DNA of 64,000 nucleotides from Hawksworthiomyces lignivorus (GCA_002917075.1 NTMA01000015.1:62001-126000), one strand, 5' to 3'. Shown: positions 11,226 to 24,100, numbered from the stretch's first letter. Translations and numbers: made by a program. Notes: a model not told the origin generated them from the letters alone.

Positions 11226-12287
11226 ATTCTCTCCGTCGGCTTCGTCTTCCGTGCTGGCGGGTGGGTATATGAAGCTGCGCAATTCCAGCCAGCGCAGGAG
11301 GCCCGGCAGATCGGCAATGCCCTGGGAGAAGATGGATTCCTCAGGCGTAGAAGGGGACGGCCGACCGGGTGAGCGCTCGAGAAGCGACAGCGCTGCTATG
11401 GCGCAGAATGCGTAACCACCTGCATAAGAGGAAAAAAGAGCGAGTCAGCAGGCAAAAAAAAGTTGATAAGATGGGTAAAAAAGGCAGGTGGACGTACCGT
11501 GGCTCTCGTGCGTCAGGCTCTGTGCGAACCCGCCGTCGTAAGCCTGGCCCTGCCGGATGTAGCGCACCAGCGCGTCCACGTTGATGTCCTCGACCCAGGT
11601 GGGGTCGGTCGGCGCGGCGCCGTCGTCGCCGCGCAGCATCCAGCGGATCATGGCGGCGATGTAGCAGTAGCGCATGTCGCTGCCGCCGGCGATGAGGAGG
11701 CGCCGCCCGCCGGGGCTGTCGATGTCCACGATGTCCGCGAGGATCTCGCCGAAGCTGCCGTCGTCGCGCTGCAGGCGGCGCAGCCACCGGAGCGTCGCGG
11801 CGCGGTCGACGCCGGCAAAGGCAGAGTCGCCGGCCGCGCGGCTGCCCGCCTGTGCCGTCGTGTGCGCCCCGTCACTGCTGTCTTCGTCGTCCGACAGGAG
11901 CGCCAGCAGCTGCAGCGCAAACAGCGTCGCCGCGATGTTCGCCTCGCCGCGCGCGCCGATGGCCGGCTGGCCAGCGCCAAAGTCGAAGCCGTCGTACGCC
12001 CCCCGCGGGTAGACGTGGCTGGGTCCGCCGGCAAAGCCGCCGCCGGGGTGCTGGCAGGACAGGACCCATGCGCGCAGGTTTCGTCGGCCCTCCGGGGAGA
12101 GGGCAGGAGGTGGGGCGACTGTCGAAGAAGAGGAGGACGGCGGTGCCAGGAGGTCGACGGCGGCCACAATAAAGCAGCCCAGGGTCATGCGCGTGCTGTC
12201 GTTGCCGGTGTACTGGTGAGGCAGGAGGGTGCGCAGGCAGCGCTGCCAGTAACGCAGGTGGAGGGCGTTGTCGAGCGGCGGATCCAT
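10656..12287 (-). CDS. cdc43: Geranylgeranyltransferase type I beta subunit
   Basis: Exons 11498-12287 and 10656-11419 with a 78-nt intron give 517 aa. The protein is the catalytic beta subunit that attaches C20 isoprenoid to Cys of CaaX proteins such as Rho1 and Cdc42. Prenyltransferase repeats are clear: HPGGGFAGGP, RLQRDDGSFGE, GQAYDGGFAQ, and GFNGRCNKHADTCYTWW. The D-x-C pair in ADTCYTWW and the His in DIYHSYLGL supply the three expected zinc ligands. Two insertions enlarge it beyond the yeast enzyme: Ser/Thr/Ala-rich loops in the N-terminal half and an acidic run (about residues 321-343) encoded by a tandem GAGGAC repeat. The intron donor splits the Gly codon of SHGGYAFC, which restores a canonical repeat motif. 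Confidence 0.92.
11186..11227. repeat. Hexanucleotide-type GTCCTC tandem tract inside cdc43
   Basis: The plus strand reads repeated CTCGTC/CTCATT units; on the coding strand this is a GAG-GAC tandem encoding alternating Glu-Asp. It stays in frame. Confidence 0.85.
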
Positions 12288-13671
12288 TGGGGGAAGGGTT
12301 GGGTCTTCAGAGCACTCGGCATGCCTGTCAGGAACGTACGTGCTATATCATCTACGAGACAGAGCTTGGGCGAGGCAGGACGGAGCTCTGCTCTCGTGTG
12401 CAGCTTGAGGCTTACTCCTGCGTTCAGGGCGGGTCTTGGGCGGCATTGTCAGCCTCGCTCGTGGGGAAACAGTTTGCACTACTTGGTCCAGCCCAATCAG
12501 AACCATCAACTTTCCCGACCCAAGGATCGGCACCACCGTGTCACCCTGCTCCCCTATCCACCCTCCACTCCCAACGATATCTAATAAGCCTATACCCACC
12601 ATGCCACCATCCTGCGCAGCATTCACCCTCCCTATTCATCCTCCCTCCACAGGCTATCATTTCTATCAGCAGCCCGCAAGCGCACGTGAGGTCTCGGGGG
12701 ACATTTTGCATAACGCACAACCCCGTAGCTACTTGGCAAGCGTGTTTCACATTCTGGGGACCAGCGATGGCGTCGTGAACCCTAATACGCCATGCATTCG
12801 CCTAGTTTCTCCTTCGAGACCCTTGCAGCGTTTAGGCACCCGGAATCTTGCTGAATCTCGGTCCATTCTTCTCCAGTGCGCCAGGCAGAGAGCACAGAAC
12901 AAGGAGGGAGGGCCAGCAGAGATCGTCGGCTAACGAACTGGTGACACGTCGCGACCATCCCGTGTTCCCCAGCAAAAAAAAAAAAAAAAAAACTCAACAG
13001 TTACAAGACAACAGCAAAGACACTCTGTGCAGACTGCATACAGCCATCCCTGGCGAACACTCGTTATTACCATTGCCTGCAAATCGCTTCATAAGAGGGA
13101 TCGCTGTGCTGCAAGCCTTCCCGTCCCGCATCCTTCCCTTTCATTAATATATTCTCTATTCTTTTGCTGTTGTCCTTCATTCTTCATTCTGATTTCATTT
13201 CTCTCTCTTGCATCTGTTACCGACCCTTTGTCTGCCGCTGTCTGCCTTTTTGCCTTCTTTCACTGTGCTTTCGATCTCTCTTCCCACCGCGATAAGGAGG
13301 TTTCATTCATTCGCCGTTGCTTTTCCATCCCTGGCTTTCATCGCTACCAAAAGCCCTCCAGCGCTAAGGGACAGTCTCGTGGCTCTGTGCAATCGAAATC
13401 TTACCGAAAACGGAAAGGCAGGAGTCTCTCTCTCAACGTTTCATCGGCACACATATCGACATCATAGGCTTCTTGAGACAATCTCCACTGGAATGTGCTC
13501 CAGCCTGAGCATCGCGACAGGGACAAATTTCCATTTTGAAAGTCTTTCAAAGGCTCCCCAGCGGCGTGTGTCGTCCGTCTTTTTTCTCTTTCACAGCAAC
13601 GAGCTTTGGCTACGTAGTACTTTAGCGTTTATACCAACCGTGAAGAGGGTGCCTCCAGCCAACTAGCCGCC
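12288..13671. promoter_or_regulatory. Divergent spacer between cdc43 and ilm1
   Basis: About 1.4 kb with an 18-nt poly(A) tract on the plus strand near 12976-12993 and a long CT-rich stretch (13110-13300) that looks like promoter and 5' leader of the downstream gene. The short reading frames here have no recognisable domain. Confidence 0.5.
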
Positions 13672-14406
13672 ATGGCGCTGATCTCGGCAAAGACGATCAT
13701 CACGTCGCTCTCCCTGTTCCACATCACACTGGGGTTCTTCTTCTTGACTAGTCCCATTACTGTGGCAGACCAAGCTATTGTCTACGTGCTTGGTGAGGCC
13801 ATGGGCATGGTGCGTGCATCTCTTATCACATTCATATTTATGCAAATGGGGATGAGATTGCACATTGGCTAACACTTCCTGCGACCACAGCCGCATTCGC
13901 GCAGCTTTGACACCCCGTCAGCAGCCCTGGCCTTTCTTGCTGCCATACTAGCAATCTTTGGCATCACAGATCTTGTCACTCTGAGTCTCCCCGACGAGGT
14001 TTGCCTCGTTCACTACTGGGGCATGCAAGGTACGATTCGTCTTCCCCCCTCGCTGCCACATCCCAATATGCAGGCCTGCTGCCTTTTTCTCGTTTGGCCA
14101 GCACTCTAATTTATCACAGCTCCGTTGCGCGTGCTCCTGTCTATGATATTTCTCTTATATTCCTTTTTCTTCAGCGCGTCTTCGCCGCTCTACGGCGGCA
14201 GCGGACCTCGCTCTTTCCACGCGCACCATCCGCCGAGCCACCTGCCGGCTTCTGCCGGCGATGGGCTCAAAAACCGCGTATTCTTCGCCTTCATGTTCAT
14301 CGAGACCATGTCCTGGTTCTGGATCTGGGTGACGCTGCGAGAAGAGCGGGTGCAGCTGCTCGCCCGCAAAGCGAGCCGCAGGCGGAGCCACAGCTACTCC
14401 GACTGA
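13672..14406 (+). CDS. ilm1: Ilm1-like membrane protein (increased loss of mitochondrial DNA 1)
   Basis: Exons 13672-13809, 13891-14029 and 14120-14406 with introns of 81 and 90 nt give 187 aa. The start MALISAKTIITSLSLFHITLGFFFLTSP is the conserved beginning of fungal Ilm1 proteins. Four hydrophobic segments are visible: residues 5-27, about 55-75, about 92-110 and about 145-163; the C-terminus is Arg-rich. In yeast, loss of ILM1 raises mitochondrial DNA loss, and the protein is an endomembrane/ER protein of unclear biochemical role. Exon 2 starts PHSRSFDTPS and ends HYWGMQ; both junctions restore a continuous membrane protein, and the three-exon total is a whole number of codons. Confidence 0.87.
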
Positions 14407-14718
14407 GCGGCTCAAGGGACAGTGTGCGATGCACACGAGGACAACGGCGACAGGCACAGCCGCCGGGAGTTTTTCAACGGATGGGCGGTTTCAGCTTGAG
14501 AGAAAGGGCTTTTTGGGTTTTGTCTTGTCATTGCATAGAGTTTAGGATATACCCTTTAGTTAACTATGCGATCTTTGAATTTCATATTTTTTTATACATG
14601 ATGCTATCAGATTTTTGGCCAGACGTTCTGGTTGTGAATTTCTTTTTACTTCCTTCTAATAACTTCCACTCAAAATGAAATTGATAAATACGTCTTGTCG
14701 ACAGCACGTGCTGCGCTG
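14407..14718. other. Convergent 3' spacer between ilm1 and naa25
   Basis: About 310 bp between two stop codons facing each other; AT-rich in its second half, with nothing else recognised. Confidence 0.5.
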
Positions 14719-17700
14719 CTACTCAAACTGCACCATCCCCCAGCCCTTGATGTTGTCGCGCCAGCCGTCCAGCAGACTGCCGGCCCAGTCTTCCACGGCG
14801 GCAGACCCTCCGACGGCATCGATCACCGCGCGCGACAGGGCGTCGTCTTTGCCGCTGGCGCTGCCGCTCGCTACGGCATCGGCAATGCGGTCGAGCCAGC
14901 CGCCGGTGGCGAGGCGTTCCTTGAGCGTCTTGATGTGGGTGCGAACGTCGGCCAGCGCATCGCCGGCGAGCGTGCGGTGCGTGCGAAGCGCGGCCAGTGC
15001 CTCTTTGCCGAGGCCCGAGCGGCCAGTGCGGTCGCGGGCCGTCTCGCGGTCGTGCCAAGCAGCCAGGAAGGCGGCCGTCTGTTTGGTGGCCACGGCGGCG
15101 TCGCGCAGCATGGCGGCGCTGTGCAGGTTGGTGACGGCGTGCAGCAGAGTGGCGGTCTGGGCGGCGGCGTCGCTGGCGTCGCTGTCATCGCCAGAAGAAG
15201 AAGAGGACGGGGCGGTGAGGGACGCGCGCAGCACGTCCAGCATCGTGGTCAGCGACGGCGTCACCAGGCCCACCACGGCTGCCGGCAAGCCCGGCTCGGC
15301 CGGCTCGGTCGGGTCCAGCAGGGCAAAGGCGGCAAAGGCGGCCAGCGTCGCCACGACTGTGTAGTAGGCGTACTCGGCGGGCGTCAGGCTCGCGCGCGCG
15401 CGCGGGGCGTGCAGGAAATCCTGCAGCGACGACGCCAGCGCGTCCAGCGACTCGGCTAGGAAGCCGCGCTCGCGCGCCGCCGCCTCGCCTGGCCGGGCTG
15501 GCTTGTACTCCTTGGCGGGCTTAAAGTTGATCAGGTCTAGGTAGCGCTCGGCTAGCAGGCCGAGGTGCATACGGATGTTCTGGAAAGAGGTAGACATGTT
15601 AGAAAAAAAAAATTGCTGCCTGTCCGCTGCACAAAGACACAGTTCTGGGCAGGGGAGAAGAAAAAGAAAGATCAGAGGGCCACGACATACCGAGAGCTCT
15701 GGCCCGAGCGACACAATCTGGGCCAAGCTGGCGCTGCTCGAATTCTCGAGGTTTGGGATGGAGCCGTAGTCAGTGGCATTGACCAGCTCGACGTCGTTTG
15801 TGATTTCGGCTATGCTGGTCAGCTAGGAAGGGGAGAGGAAGAGGAGAGTCATGAAGAGAGAGCAACGTACCAAAGAGGGGCAGGTCCTCGACGTCCTCGA
15901 GGCGGGCGCCGAAGGCGCGGGCGGCACGGCGCTCCTCGACGGCGGCCATGGCGCGGGTGCAGCTGCGCTGGAGGCGGGCGTGGAAGGCGGCCATGTCGAG
16001 GATGCTGCTGTAGCTGCCGGCGGCGAAGGCGTCCCAGACCTTGACGGGGGAGGGGTGGCGGAGGACGGTGGCGTAGTAGTCGCGCAGGGGCTCGAGCAGG
16101 GGGCGGCCGGGGGCGGCAAAGAGGCCCGGGGCGACGGAGGCGAGGCGGTCGTAGAGCAGCGGGCCGAGGGCGTCGAGGATGGTGCGCTTGACGCCCAGCG
16201 GCTGCCACAGGCGCGCGAGCACGTTGGAGGCGGCGCAGCAGCCCAGCAGCAGCGACAGGCGCAGCAGCAGCAGGCGCAGGGGCACGTCGTGGGGCGCGGC
16301 CTGCTGCTGGGCGTCGAGTAGTAGGGCGGCCTGCAGCAGCGGCGCGGGATCGAGGACCGCCGCCGCCGAGCCGCTCGCGCCGCCGCGTGCAGCGCCGTTC
16401 TGCTGCTGCCGCTGCCGCTGCCACCGCCCGTGCAGGCCCGCCAGCCGCAGCAGGCAGCTGACGGCCACCAGCGTGAGGTCGATGCGCGGGTCCTTGTCCA
16501 GGCGGGGCACGGCCGCGAGGAACGCCTCGTCTGCAGACAGCCGGCTGTGCAGCTGCAGGCTCGTGGTGGCGAGGGCGCGCAGGCAGGCCGCGCAGCCTGT
16601 CGCCGCGGCCGCTTGGCCGCAGAACTTGCATGCAAGATCAAACGTACCGGCGCTGATGCCCACGAGCGCCTCTGCATTATCGCCTATCGCTGCCTGCTCT
16701 TGCGTCTGCTCTGCCGCCGCCCATTTCGGCCATAGCGTCGTGGCGGTGTTGGTTGCCACCAGGTACCGCAGCTTGCAGGTTAGTACGTCGCGCAGCACGC
16801 TGCGCTGCCGCGGTCCGTCTTCTTCTTCTTTGCTCTCTCCGCGTCCCCCAGCTGCCAGCTGGTCCAGCAGGTCTCGGGCCTCGGCAAAGGTCAGCTGCTC
16901 CACAAATGTCTTGACGTCACCGAACACGGACGCCTTGTCCAGGTGGGCCTCGATGAACACCAGTAGTTGCTCGAGGCGCGGCGACACGGGCCGGCCCTGC
17001 GCGTCTAACGCCGGCAGCAATGACGCCGGCATGCTGAAGACGGCCCGCAGCAGCGCCAAGCTAATGTTCTTCGCGTACATGGGCGGCAGTTTCGGCTCCA
17101 CGCCGAGGAACTGGCTCAGGAGCCCCTGGACGTCGTCAAAGGCTCTGCAGACAGATAAATCATCACGTTAGCGCAAACACACTCTTCTCAACGCTGTTCT
17201 CCAGGGGGTCGGCTGTTCGCCGCGTAGCACGCACGTCTCAACATCCGCGCGCCGCTGCGCCGCCGCAATAAAGCTCCTCCAGATGCGCAGGTCGCAAGCG
17301 GGCATGAACGGCGCACTGGGACTTTCCCGGTCGCCGCGCAGCGCCTCGCGGCACAGCTCGAAAACGGCATCCCACTTGCCGGCGACCTCCAGCGTGGACA
17401 GCACCTCCAAGAAGAGCTGCTTGCGGCCGAGGTCGAGGAACTGGCGGGCAGCACCGGCTTGCGTGTTCCGGGCGCGCTGCAGGTAATTGTCGGGCGTGCC
17501 GTGGTCGGCCAGCACGCGGAAATACAAGAGGAACTCCTCCTCCTCGTGCAGATTACGGTCGGCAGCAGCGGGGCCCTTGGCGACGCCGCTCGCTTCGGCA
17601 GCCTCGGCCGCCTTCTCGAGCTGCTTTTGTGCCAGCATGCCATAGATCTTCTGCTTGGGTGCCGGGCACTGCGGGCTCGTCTGTGGCGAGTGGGGTGGCT

Positions 17701-18413
17701 TTTGTTAGAAGCGGAGACAGGGATAAGAGGAACAGAGACAGAGGTGGAAACGCACCGAAAGCATGTGAGTGAGGAGAATGCTCCAGTACATGTACCGCCG
17801 GTCGTTTGTGCCGGACGATTTGTCCAGGACGTTGGCAATCTATGGCGTGTTAGCCTAGGTGTGCAGAGCAGAAAATAAAACAAACCAAAAAAAAGGCCTC
17901 AGCCCACCTGCTGTGCGTTCGTCAGATCCCAGCGCAACAGGCACTCCCGCATGCAAGCCAGACCGCCGTTGACGTTGCGCGGGTTCGCCTTGACCCAGCG
18001 CAGCCGCAGGGCGCCGAGCGTCTCGGCGTAGTCGAGGGGTAGCAGCGACTCGGCGCACGCCCACTCGAGCAGCTCGACGGCCTCGACGTCCTTGGGCGTC
18101 ACGCCCTTGCGCACCCAGGCGTCGACGGCGGCGACGGCGGCTGACCGGTCGGCCATGCCGTCGAGCTTCGACTCGGCGCAGACTTTGACGACCTGTTATG
18201 TGTGAGCACGAGCATGCTCCGAACAGAAGAATCAGACGAATAGACGATGGCGGGGCAAGGGACCTCATAATATGCATCGCTGCTCAGCTTCAGCCGCTTG
18301 TCGGCCAGCCGAATGACGGTAGACCAGTTCTCTTCGGCGAAGGCAGCCTGCAGCTGTATGTCGACGCCGTTCTTCAGCGCGGGCCGCGGGGTTCGGTGCC
18401 CATAGGAAGCCAT
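14719..18413 (-). CDS. naa25: NatB N-terminal acetyltransferase auxiliary subunit (Naa25/Mdm20)
   Basis: Seven exons splice in frame to 1072 aa: 18264-18413, 17908-18192, 17756-17839, 17235-17680, 15871-17144, 15691-15809 and 14719-15579. Naa25 is the TPR-like scaffold that anchors the catalytic Naa20 to ribosomes for acetylation of Met-Asp/Glu/Asn/Gln N-termini; in yeast it is needed for actin cables and mitochondrial inheritance. The N-terminus (LKNGVDIQLQAAFAEENW, VIRLADKRLK) and helical-repeat pattern (ALRLRWVKANPRNV, LFLEVLSTLEVAGKWDAVFELCREAL) fit the family. Intron 5 needs care: the first AG (CCTAG) puts the next exon out of frame, while the AG 16 nt further (GCTGACCAGCATAG) follows a proper branch site and restores EITNDVELVNATDYGSIPN. 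Intron 1 has a weak GTCCCT donor. The C-terminal 280 residues are Ala/Leu-rich helices. Confidence 0.85.
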
Positions 18414-19518
18414 TGTGCGCAGCCCGTTGGGCAGGTGGTAAGAGGAAGGGGGAAACAGCAGCTGCTGAAAAGGAGGCTGCCTGTAAAAATACGAAAGAAT
18501 GAAAGAGAATCTATCGAAGCTCCATTCTACGAGCACATATACCGAGACTAGGCTTTGGGATCAGCGCTTCACAAATATGGCCTTAGTTTTCACAAGCGAA
18601 AATGCTGCTGAAGCTTAAGCTGGTGAAGAAAAAAGAACCCCGCCAATGAGAGAGGGCCGTGCGAATGGGACACGATATGTATAATTTGGCACAGTATCAA
18701 TGCAGCTGTGACTACGTAGATATGAAGGCCGTCTCGATGTGCTCAATTTCTGTCTGAGCAAGCTTTGTTGCTGAGGGTGCTGGTGAGCTGCTCTTTCATA
18801 ATCGCTTCATAAATTATTTGGACGCCATATATTCATCATATCTAAATAGATGATCTGCATTGCCGCAGCTGTTGGTTGCTGCAGCTGTTGGCCGCTTCAG
18901 CTTGATGGAGAGCTACTGGGCTCTAATTTGGCGAGTGGAGGCCATACGGTTGCGGTTTTGCAGGGCAGCCCGGTCTTGTTCAGAGCTGAGATGTTTGTCT
19001 CTTTTCCCTAGCCGCCGTCAAGGAGGAGAGCACACCCCGGTGGCCCTGCAATAGACCGCTGTCGCGTGACCCAATGGTGATAGGCTCTGGCGGTCCTTGA
19101 TTACGGTTCCTCGTGAATCAAAATCGAGAAAGGTCGGCCTATCTGATTTCACATTATGTACTCACATAATAAGCTTAGGTAGGAGTCTGGAACACAGCTA
19201 GACAGCACTGCTCAGGGTTCCGTCTTGAGCCGCATTGGTGCTAGTCCATGGTGGTCACAGCTCTTGCTATTGGTTCTTGCGAAGACGGCGAGATAAAATC
19301 CAGATGAAGAGAGAGATGCGACACGGACCGGCAATTTTCCTGCACGATGGAAAGCTCTGTATGGAGGAAATGAGGCAAGCCGGCGGATATTTTCGTGCTT
19401 TCGTGCTTTGCTGTGTCAAAAACGTGGCTTGCCGCCGTCGATCTCAAGGCGAGCTGCATTGCGCTTTCTGTGCCGTTTCGTCTGCGGCATGGAAGATGGA
19501 AAGGAAGACGACAAAGAA

Positions 19519-19600
19519 TCTCAGCGTCACAGTGTCTCAGCGTCTCAGCGGTCCTGCATCCTCGCATCTCAGCATCTCCATCCTCGCATCTCAGCGTCTT
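19519..19600. repeat. Imperfect short tandem repeat (TCTCAGCRTCTC family)
   Basis: Variants of CTCAGCGTCTCAGC and CTCGCATCTCAGC recur several times in about 80 bp. It is a degenerate minisatellite with no apparent coding role. Confidence 0.65.
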
Positions 19601-20126
19601 GTTTCGTTTGGGTAGCATTTAGGGAGACAATGGTCCTTGTTCGTCCAATATACAGGGGCCCAAGCGTTTCTGTAGATGTAGTGCGAAGGTACTGTACATA
19701 TATGCCTCGGTTGCTTCTATTACATAGAAACAAGGCCAGGCCATCCCACCATCGACCCTAGACCAGGCGAGAAGCAGGCCATCCTTGTTTTGGGATTAAG
19801 GTCAGCAGAAGAGACTGCAGCGCAGGACCGGACAGACTTCCTGCATGGAGAAAGGGGCGTTCACGGCTGGTGGTGCCATTTGGGTTAGACTGTGTTCTGT
19901 GGGAAATAGGAGGCCAGCAGGCCAGCCAGGCCATACGGAGTTTGCCCTAGAAAGAGTGCTAGGCCCCATAGAAGGAAGATCACAGCTGTGGCCTTGGAAA
20001 AGGCCTGGCCCACCGCCTGAGCTCTCGCTATACTCGTACTCTTGAATCTCTCTAATTATACTGCGTAATGCCCCGTAATACCACTCCGTAATAACTCATA
20101 CGAATCCGTACAGTCCTCTTCCCCTT

Positions 20127-20127
<1 letters not shown>

Positions 20128-20159
<32 letters not shown>
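20128..20159. repeat. 32-nt poly(C) homopolymer
   Basis: An uninterrupted C run followed by GCCCCGACCCGCCC. It is the longest homopolymer in the window; its exact length may be uncertain in the assembly. Confidence 0.9.
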
Positions 20160-20160
<1 letters not shown>

Positions 20161-21182
20161 CCCCGACCCGCCCACACGGACATGCAATTACAGGCGGAGA
20201 TGCTTCTTCGTCTCCCCTAATATTATCGTGCATGCAACTACTCGTACGCTGCATTGCTCTATACGTACTAATTCGCCCACGCCGAATTGCTACCAGCCGC
20301 AAAAAGTCTAATTCGCCTGTCCCCCATCTGAAATGCTGCTCTGTCTCGCACAACCGCCAACCTCCAATCCCAATTTCTCCAATCTGCCAGACTGCTACAA
20401 AAAAAAAAAAAAAGAAAACTGTCAACTCCCTATACTCAAAGCTCCCTAGGAAGAAAATACGACTCTCGCTGATTCTTAGCTCTTGCTGAACTCTTGTCGT
20501 GGCACAGAGTATCGCATCCTCTTGTAGTCTGCTTTCTTCACGATCCATCCACCAAGCTGCAGACCGGTTGACCTCCACTCCCGCACGCCTGCAACCGTAG
20601 CGGCCCACTCTTGGCCCAACCTCCTCTCTCTCATTCCGAATTTCTTCAGCGGTTTCCACTTCTTCTTCCCTCTTTCTAGCTCTCGTCGACCTTCTCAATC
20701 TTTTCGCTGTATAAGCCACCTCTTCTTGAACCGAATTGCACAGCTTGTGAGAAGCGATTTACTCGGAGTATCTGCTTGCGACACAATCCGCTAGCCCGAT
20801 CCGACCTTGATCGCAGACCGCTACGATCCGCGCGAGTGTCGCCACCGCGAGCTTTCGTCTCCCCACCCGCGAACGGCAACTGCGAGTAACAGCCCCGAAG
20901 CGCGAACCTTCCATATTCGACATTGTATACCCGTACTTGGTGGCTCTTTCCTCTGTCGTCTTGTGCTTGCTTCCTCGGCGAAAGGAAACTCCGAATAGGC
21001 GCACCAGGAGACGTGGCAGACATCCATGCTTGTCGTGGATCGCTGGACCACACGCGACGAGCCTGCCCCCTTATTTCTGCGGCATTTGAGGCGCTGTCCC
21101 GAGTTCTGCGGCAGGTCGTGCCCCGCTCCGACATATCCGGACATCGATCGACGGAGGCGGCGTAGCCGCCCGGTGTAGAGCC

Positions 21183-24100
21183 ATGCAGCAGGCAAAGGCG
21201 AAGGCCGAGGCCATGGGGCGCAAGGCCAAGCTGGCGCACTCCTACCAGCAGCTGCTCGAGTACGTTCTGTCCGGTCCGATTTGCTGCTGCGAATGCTCTT
21301 GTGTGTGCTCTTGTGTGTGCTAATTGTTACGTCTCCGTTTTTAGCGAGTTCTCGAATAAGGAGCTGAAATCCGTTGGCAACTACACGCTCGGCCGGTTAA
21401 TAGGAAAGGGGTCGTTTGGAAAAGTGTATTTGGCAACGCACAAGCTCACAAATGGCTCAAAAGTGAGTGACAGCTCTCAGACCGTTTGGTGGTGTTTGGT
21501 CTCTCAATGCTGACTTCTTTGCCTACAGGTCGTGCTCAAGTCGGCCAAGAAGGACGACTCCAATCTTGCGCGGGAAATCCACCACCATCGCCAGTTTGTT
21601 CACCCACACATTGCCCGTCTCTACGAGGTCGTCGTCACAGAGACCATGGTCTGGCTGGTGCTCGAGTACTGCCCAGGTACGTTTAATTATTCGTCCCCCG
21701 TCCGAGAGAGAAAGGAGAGAGGAAAGAGAGAGGAAGCGCGCGCGCAATTTGAAGACTGACCACAGCGACACCACGCAGGCGACGAGCTCTACAACTACCT
21801 CTTAAAGCACGGGAAGCTGCCAGTCGAAAAAGTACAAAAAACCTTCACCCAGCTGGTGGGCGCCGTATCCTACGTGCACCTGCAGTCGTGCGTGCACCGC
21901 GACCTGAAGCTGGAGAACATCCTGCTGGACAAGCACGAGAACGTGAAGCTGGTCGACTTTGGCTTCACGCGCGAGTACGAGGGCAAGGCCAACTACCTGC
22001 AGACGTTCTGCGGCACCATCTGCTACTCGGCGCCGGAGATGCTCAAGGGCGAGAAGTACGCGGGCGAGAAGGTGGACGTGTGGAGCTTGGGCGTGATCCT
22101 GTACGCGCTGCTGTGCGGCGAGCTGCCGTTTGATGACGACGACGACGACGTGACGCGGCGCAAGATCCTGGCCGAAGAGCCGGCGTACCCGGCGCACCTG
22201 CCGTCGGACGCGCTGTCGCTGCTCAAGGGCCTGCTGTCGAAGCGGCCGCTGCTGCGGCCGACGCTTCCGGAGATCCTGAGCCACCCGTTTCTGGCCGAGC
22301 ACGCGCCGCAGCAGCAGGCCATCCTGAAGCTGCCGCAGCCGTCGCCGTTTGCGTCGGCCGTCGAGAAGGACACGCTGCAGCGCATGCGCAGTGCGGGCGT
22401 CGACATTGACGCCGTTATCGAGGCCGTGCTGGCCCAGCGCTGCGACGCGCTGGCCGGCTGGTGGACGCTGCTGATCGAGAAGGAGCAGCGCAAGGTGGCG
22501 CGGCGCGAGCGCAAGCGCAAGGAGAAGGAGCAGGAGCACCGCAACTCGCGGCGGCTGTCGACGACGTCGAGCCGGCTGGAGCGGCTGGCGACGGTGGAGG
22601 AGACGGCGGGCGGCGGAGGCCAGTTTGGGAGCAGCGACCCGTCCACGCCGCGGCCGCGCGGCCGCACTCAGCGGCGCAGCGGCCACTACAGCGACCTGCG
22701 CATCGACGACTTCCCGGGCCTGGCCGAGCTGGGTCGCGTCAACGAGGCGCTGCGGCTGGACCAGCTGCAGCCGCACAACCACCAGCCACAAGTGCAGCAG
22801 CAGCAGCGGCCGCCGCCCGTCGACAAGGACTCGGTGCGCTCGGCCAGCTCGTCGCGCCAGCGCCGGCCTATCCCACCGCCCAAGGAGGGCGTCATCCGCA
22901 GCGCGCGGTCGCGGGGGTCCACGCTGCACCTGGTGACGACTAGCGACGCGCTGGCGGCGGCCGTGGGCGCCGCAGGGGGCGCTGGCGGACTAGACGCCGG
23001 GGCTGCAGGAGGTGAACCCGGCGGTGCGGGCGGCGCCTGGGGCCCGCACCAGCAGAAGGTGCGCAAGAAGACGTCGCAGGTCATCATCACGCACTGGAAG
23101 AATATGACGCACTGGATCGCCGAGAACACGCGGCGCGGCAAGAGCAGCGGCCGCCGAGGAGGAGGGGGCAGCCAGTCGACGCCCAACCTGTCGCAGAAGG
23201 CAGCCAGCACGGGCGGCGCCAGCAGCACCGCCGGTGGCGGCGTGGGTGGCAGCCTGGACGGCAAGGACGGCAGCCCGCGGCCGCAGACGAGCAAGTACCC
23301 GACGTCGGGAGCGTCGGGCGGCAGCCCGGTGCCGGCGCTGGCGGGCGTCGCTGCCGCCGCTGCCGCTGCCACTGCCGGTGGCGGCAGCGGCCACACGGCC
23401 AGCCTGCCCCGTGGCGTCGTGGCCAACGGCTTCGCCTCCAAGGGCAGCGGCGGCGCCGGCGGCTACTCTGCCGCCAGCGGCGGCGGCCTTGGCGCGGGCT
23501 TGGGCGCAGGTGCAGGATTTCTTGGTGCCGCCGCCGGCGGCAGCGGCGGCGGTAGCAACGCGACCCACAGCCCGCTGTCGCCTAGCCTGTCGCCGCCTGC
23601 CGGCTTCGGCACGGGGCCCACGCCCCGCCTGCCGTCTACAGGTGGCGGCGGCGGGGGGGCGCTGGGCCACACGCCCTCGTCGTCGTCGTACAAGCGGCAG
23701 TCGCTGTCGCCGTCGCCGCTGACGCCGCGGTCTAGCACGGCGCGGCGCTCGTCGGCCGGCCACGCGGGCCTGCGGGGGCGCAAGTCCACGTCGTCGTCCG
23801 TCTCGTCCATCCGCTCCATCCACCAGAGCACCCACCAGCACCACCACTCGCACTCCAAGGCCTCGTCCACCAGCTCCAACGGCTCCGTGTCCACGTCCAT
23901 GTCCAAGACGCCCTCGGCCCTGGGCTCCGCCGCACGCTCCCCGCACCACTCCGTCAAGGTCCTGCCCGCCACCCCGACCGCCACCACCTTCCCCAGCAGC
24001 CTGCGTCTCGTGCGCGGCCCGGGCCCTTCCCTACCCCTGCACGCCTTCAACGAGGGCATGCCCCTGGGCCGCCTCGGCGGCGCCCCTGGGTCGCCCATCC

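Larger units (their letters stand above)
18414..21182. promoter_or_regulatory. Large divergent spacer between naa25 and the KIN4-like kinase
   Basis: About 2.8 kb without a convincing gene. It contains imperfect TCTCAGCRTCTC-type repeats (19519-19600), a 32-nt poly(C) run, a short poly(A), and about 1 kb of kinase upstream sequence with several short AUG-initiated frames. Reading frames of up to about 200 codons on the minus strand at 20.1-21.2 kb have no domain and no splice support. Confidence 0.55.

Noticed and set aside
11463..12584. 373-codon plus-strand frame
   Set aside because: Shadow of cdc43 exon 1, running out into intergenic DNA.
15812..15870. Earlier acceptor (CCTAG) for naa25 intron 5
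   Set aside because: It puts exon 6 in the wrong phase and runs out of frame; the CATAG acceptor 16 nt later restores it.
20676..21239. 187-codon minus-strand frame upstream of the kinase
   Set aside because: Antisense to the kinase leader; no recognisable content and no splice logic.
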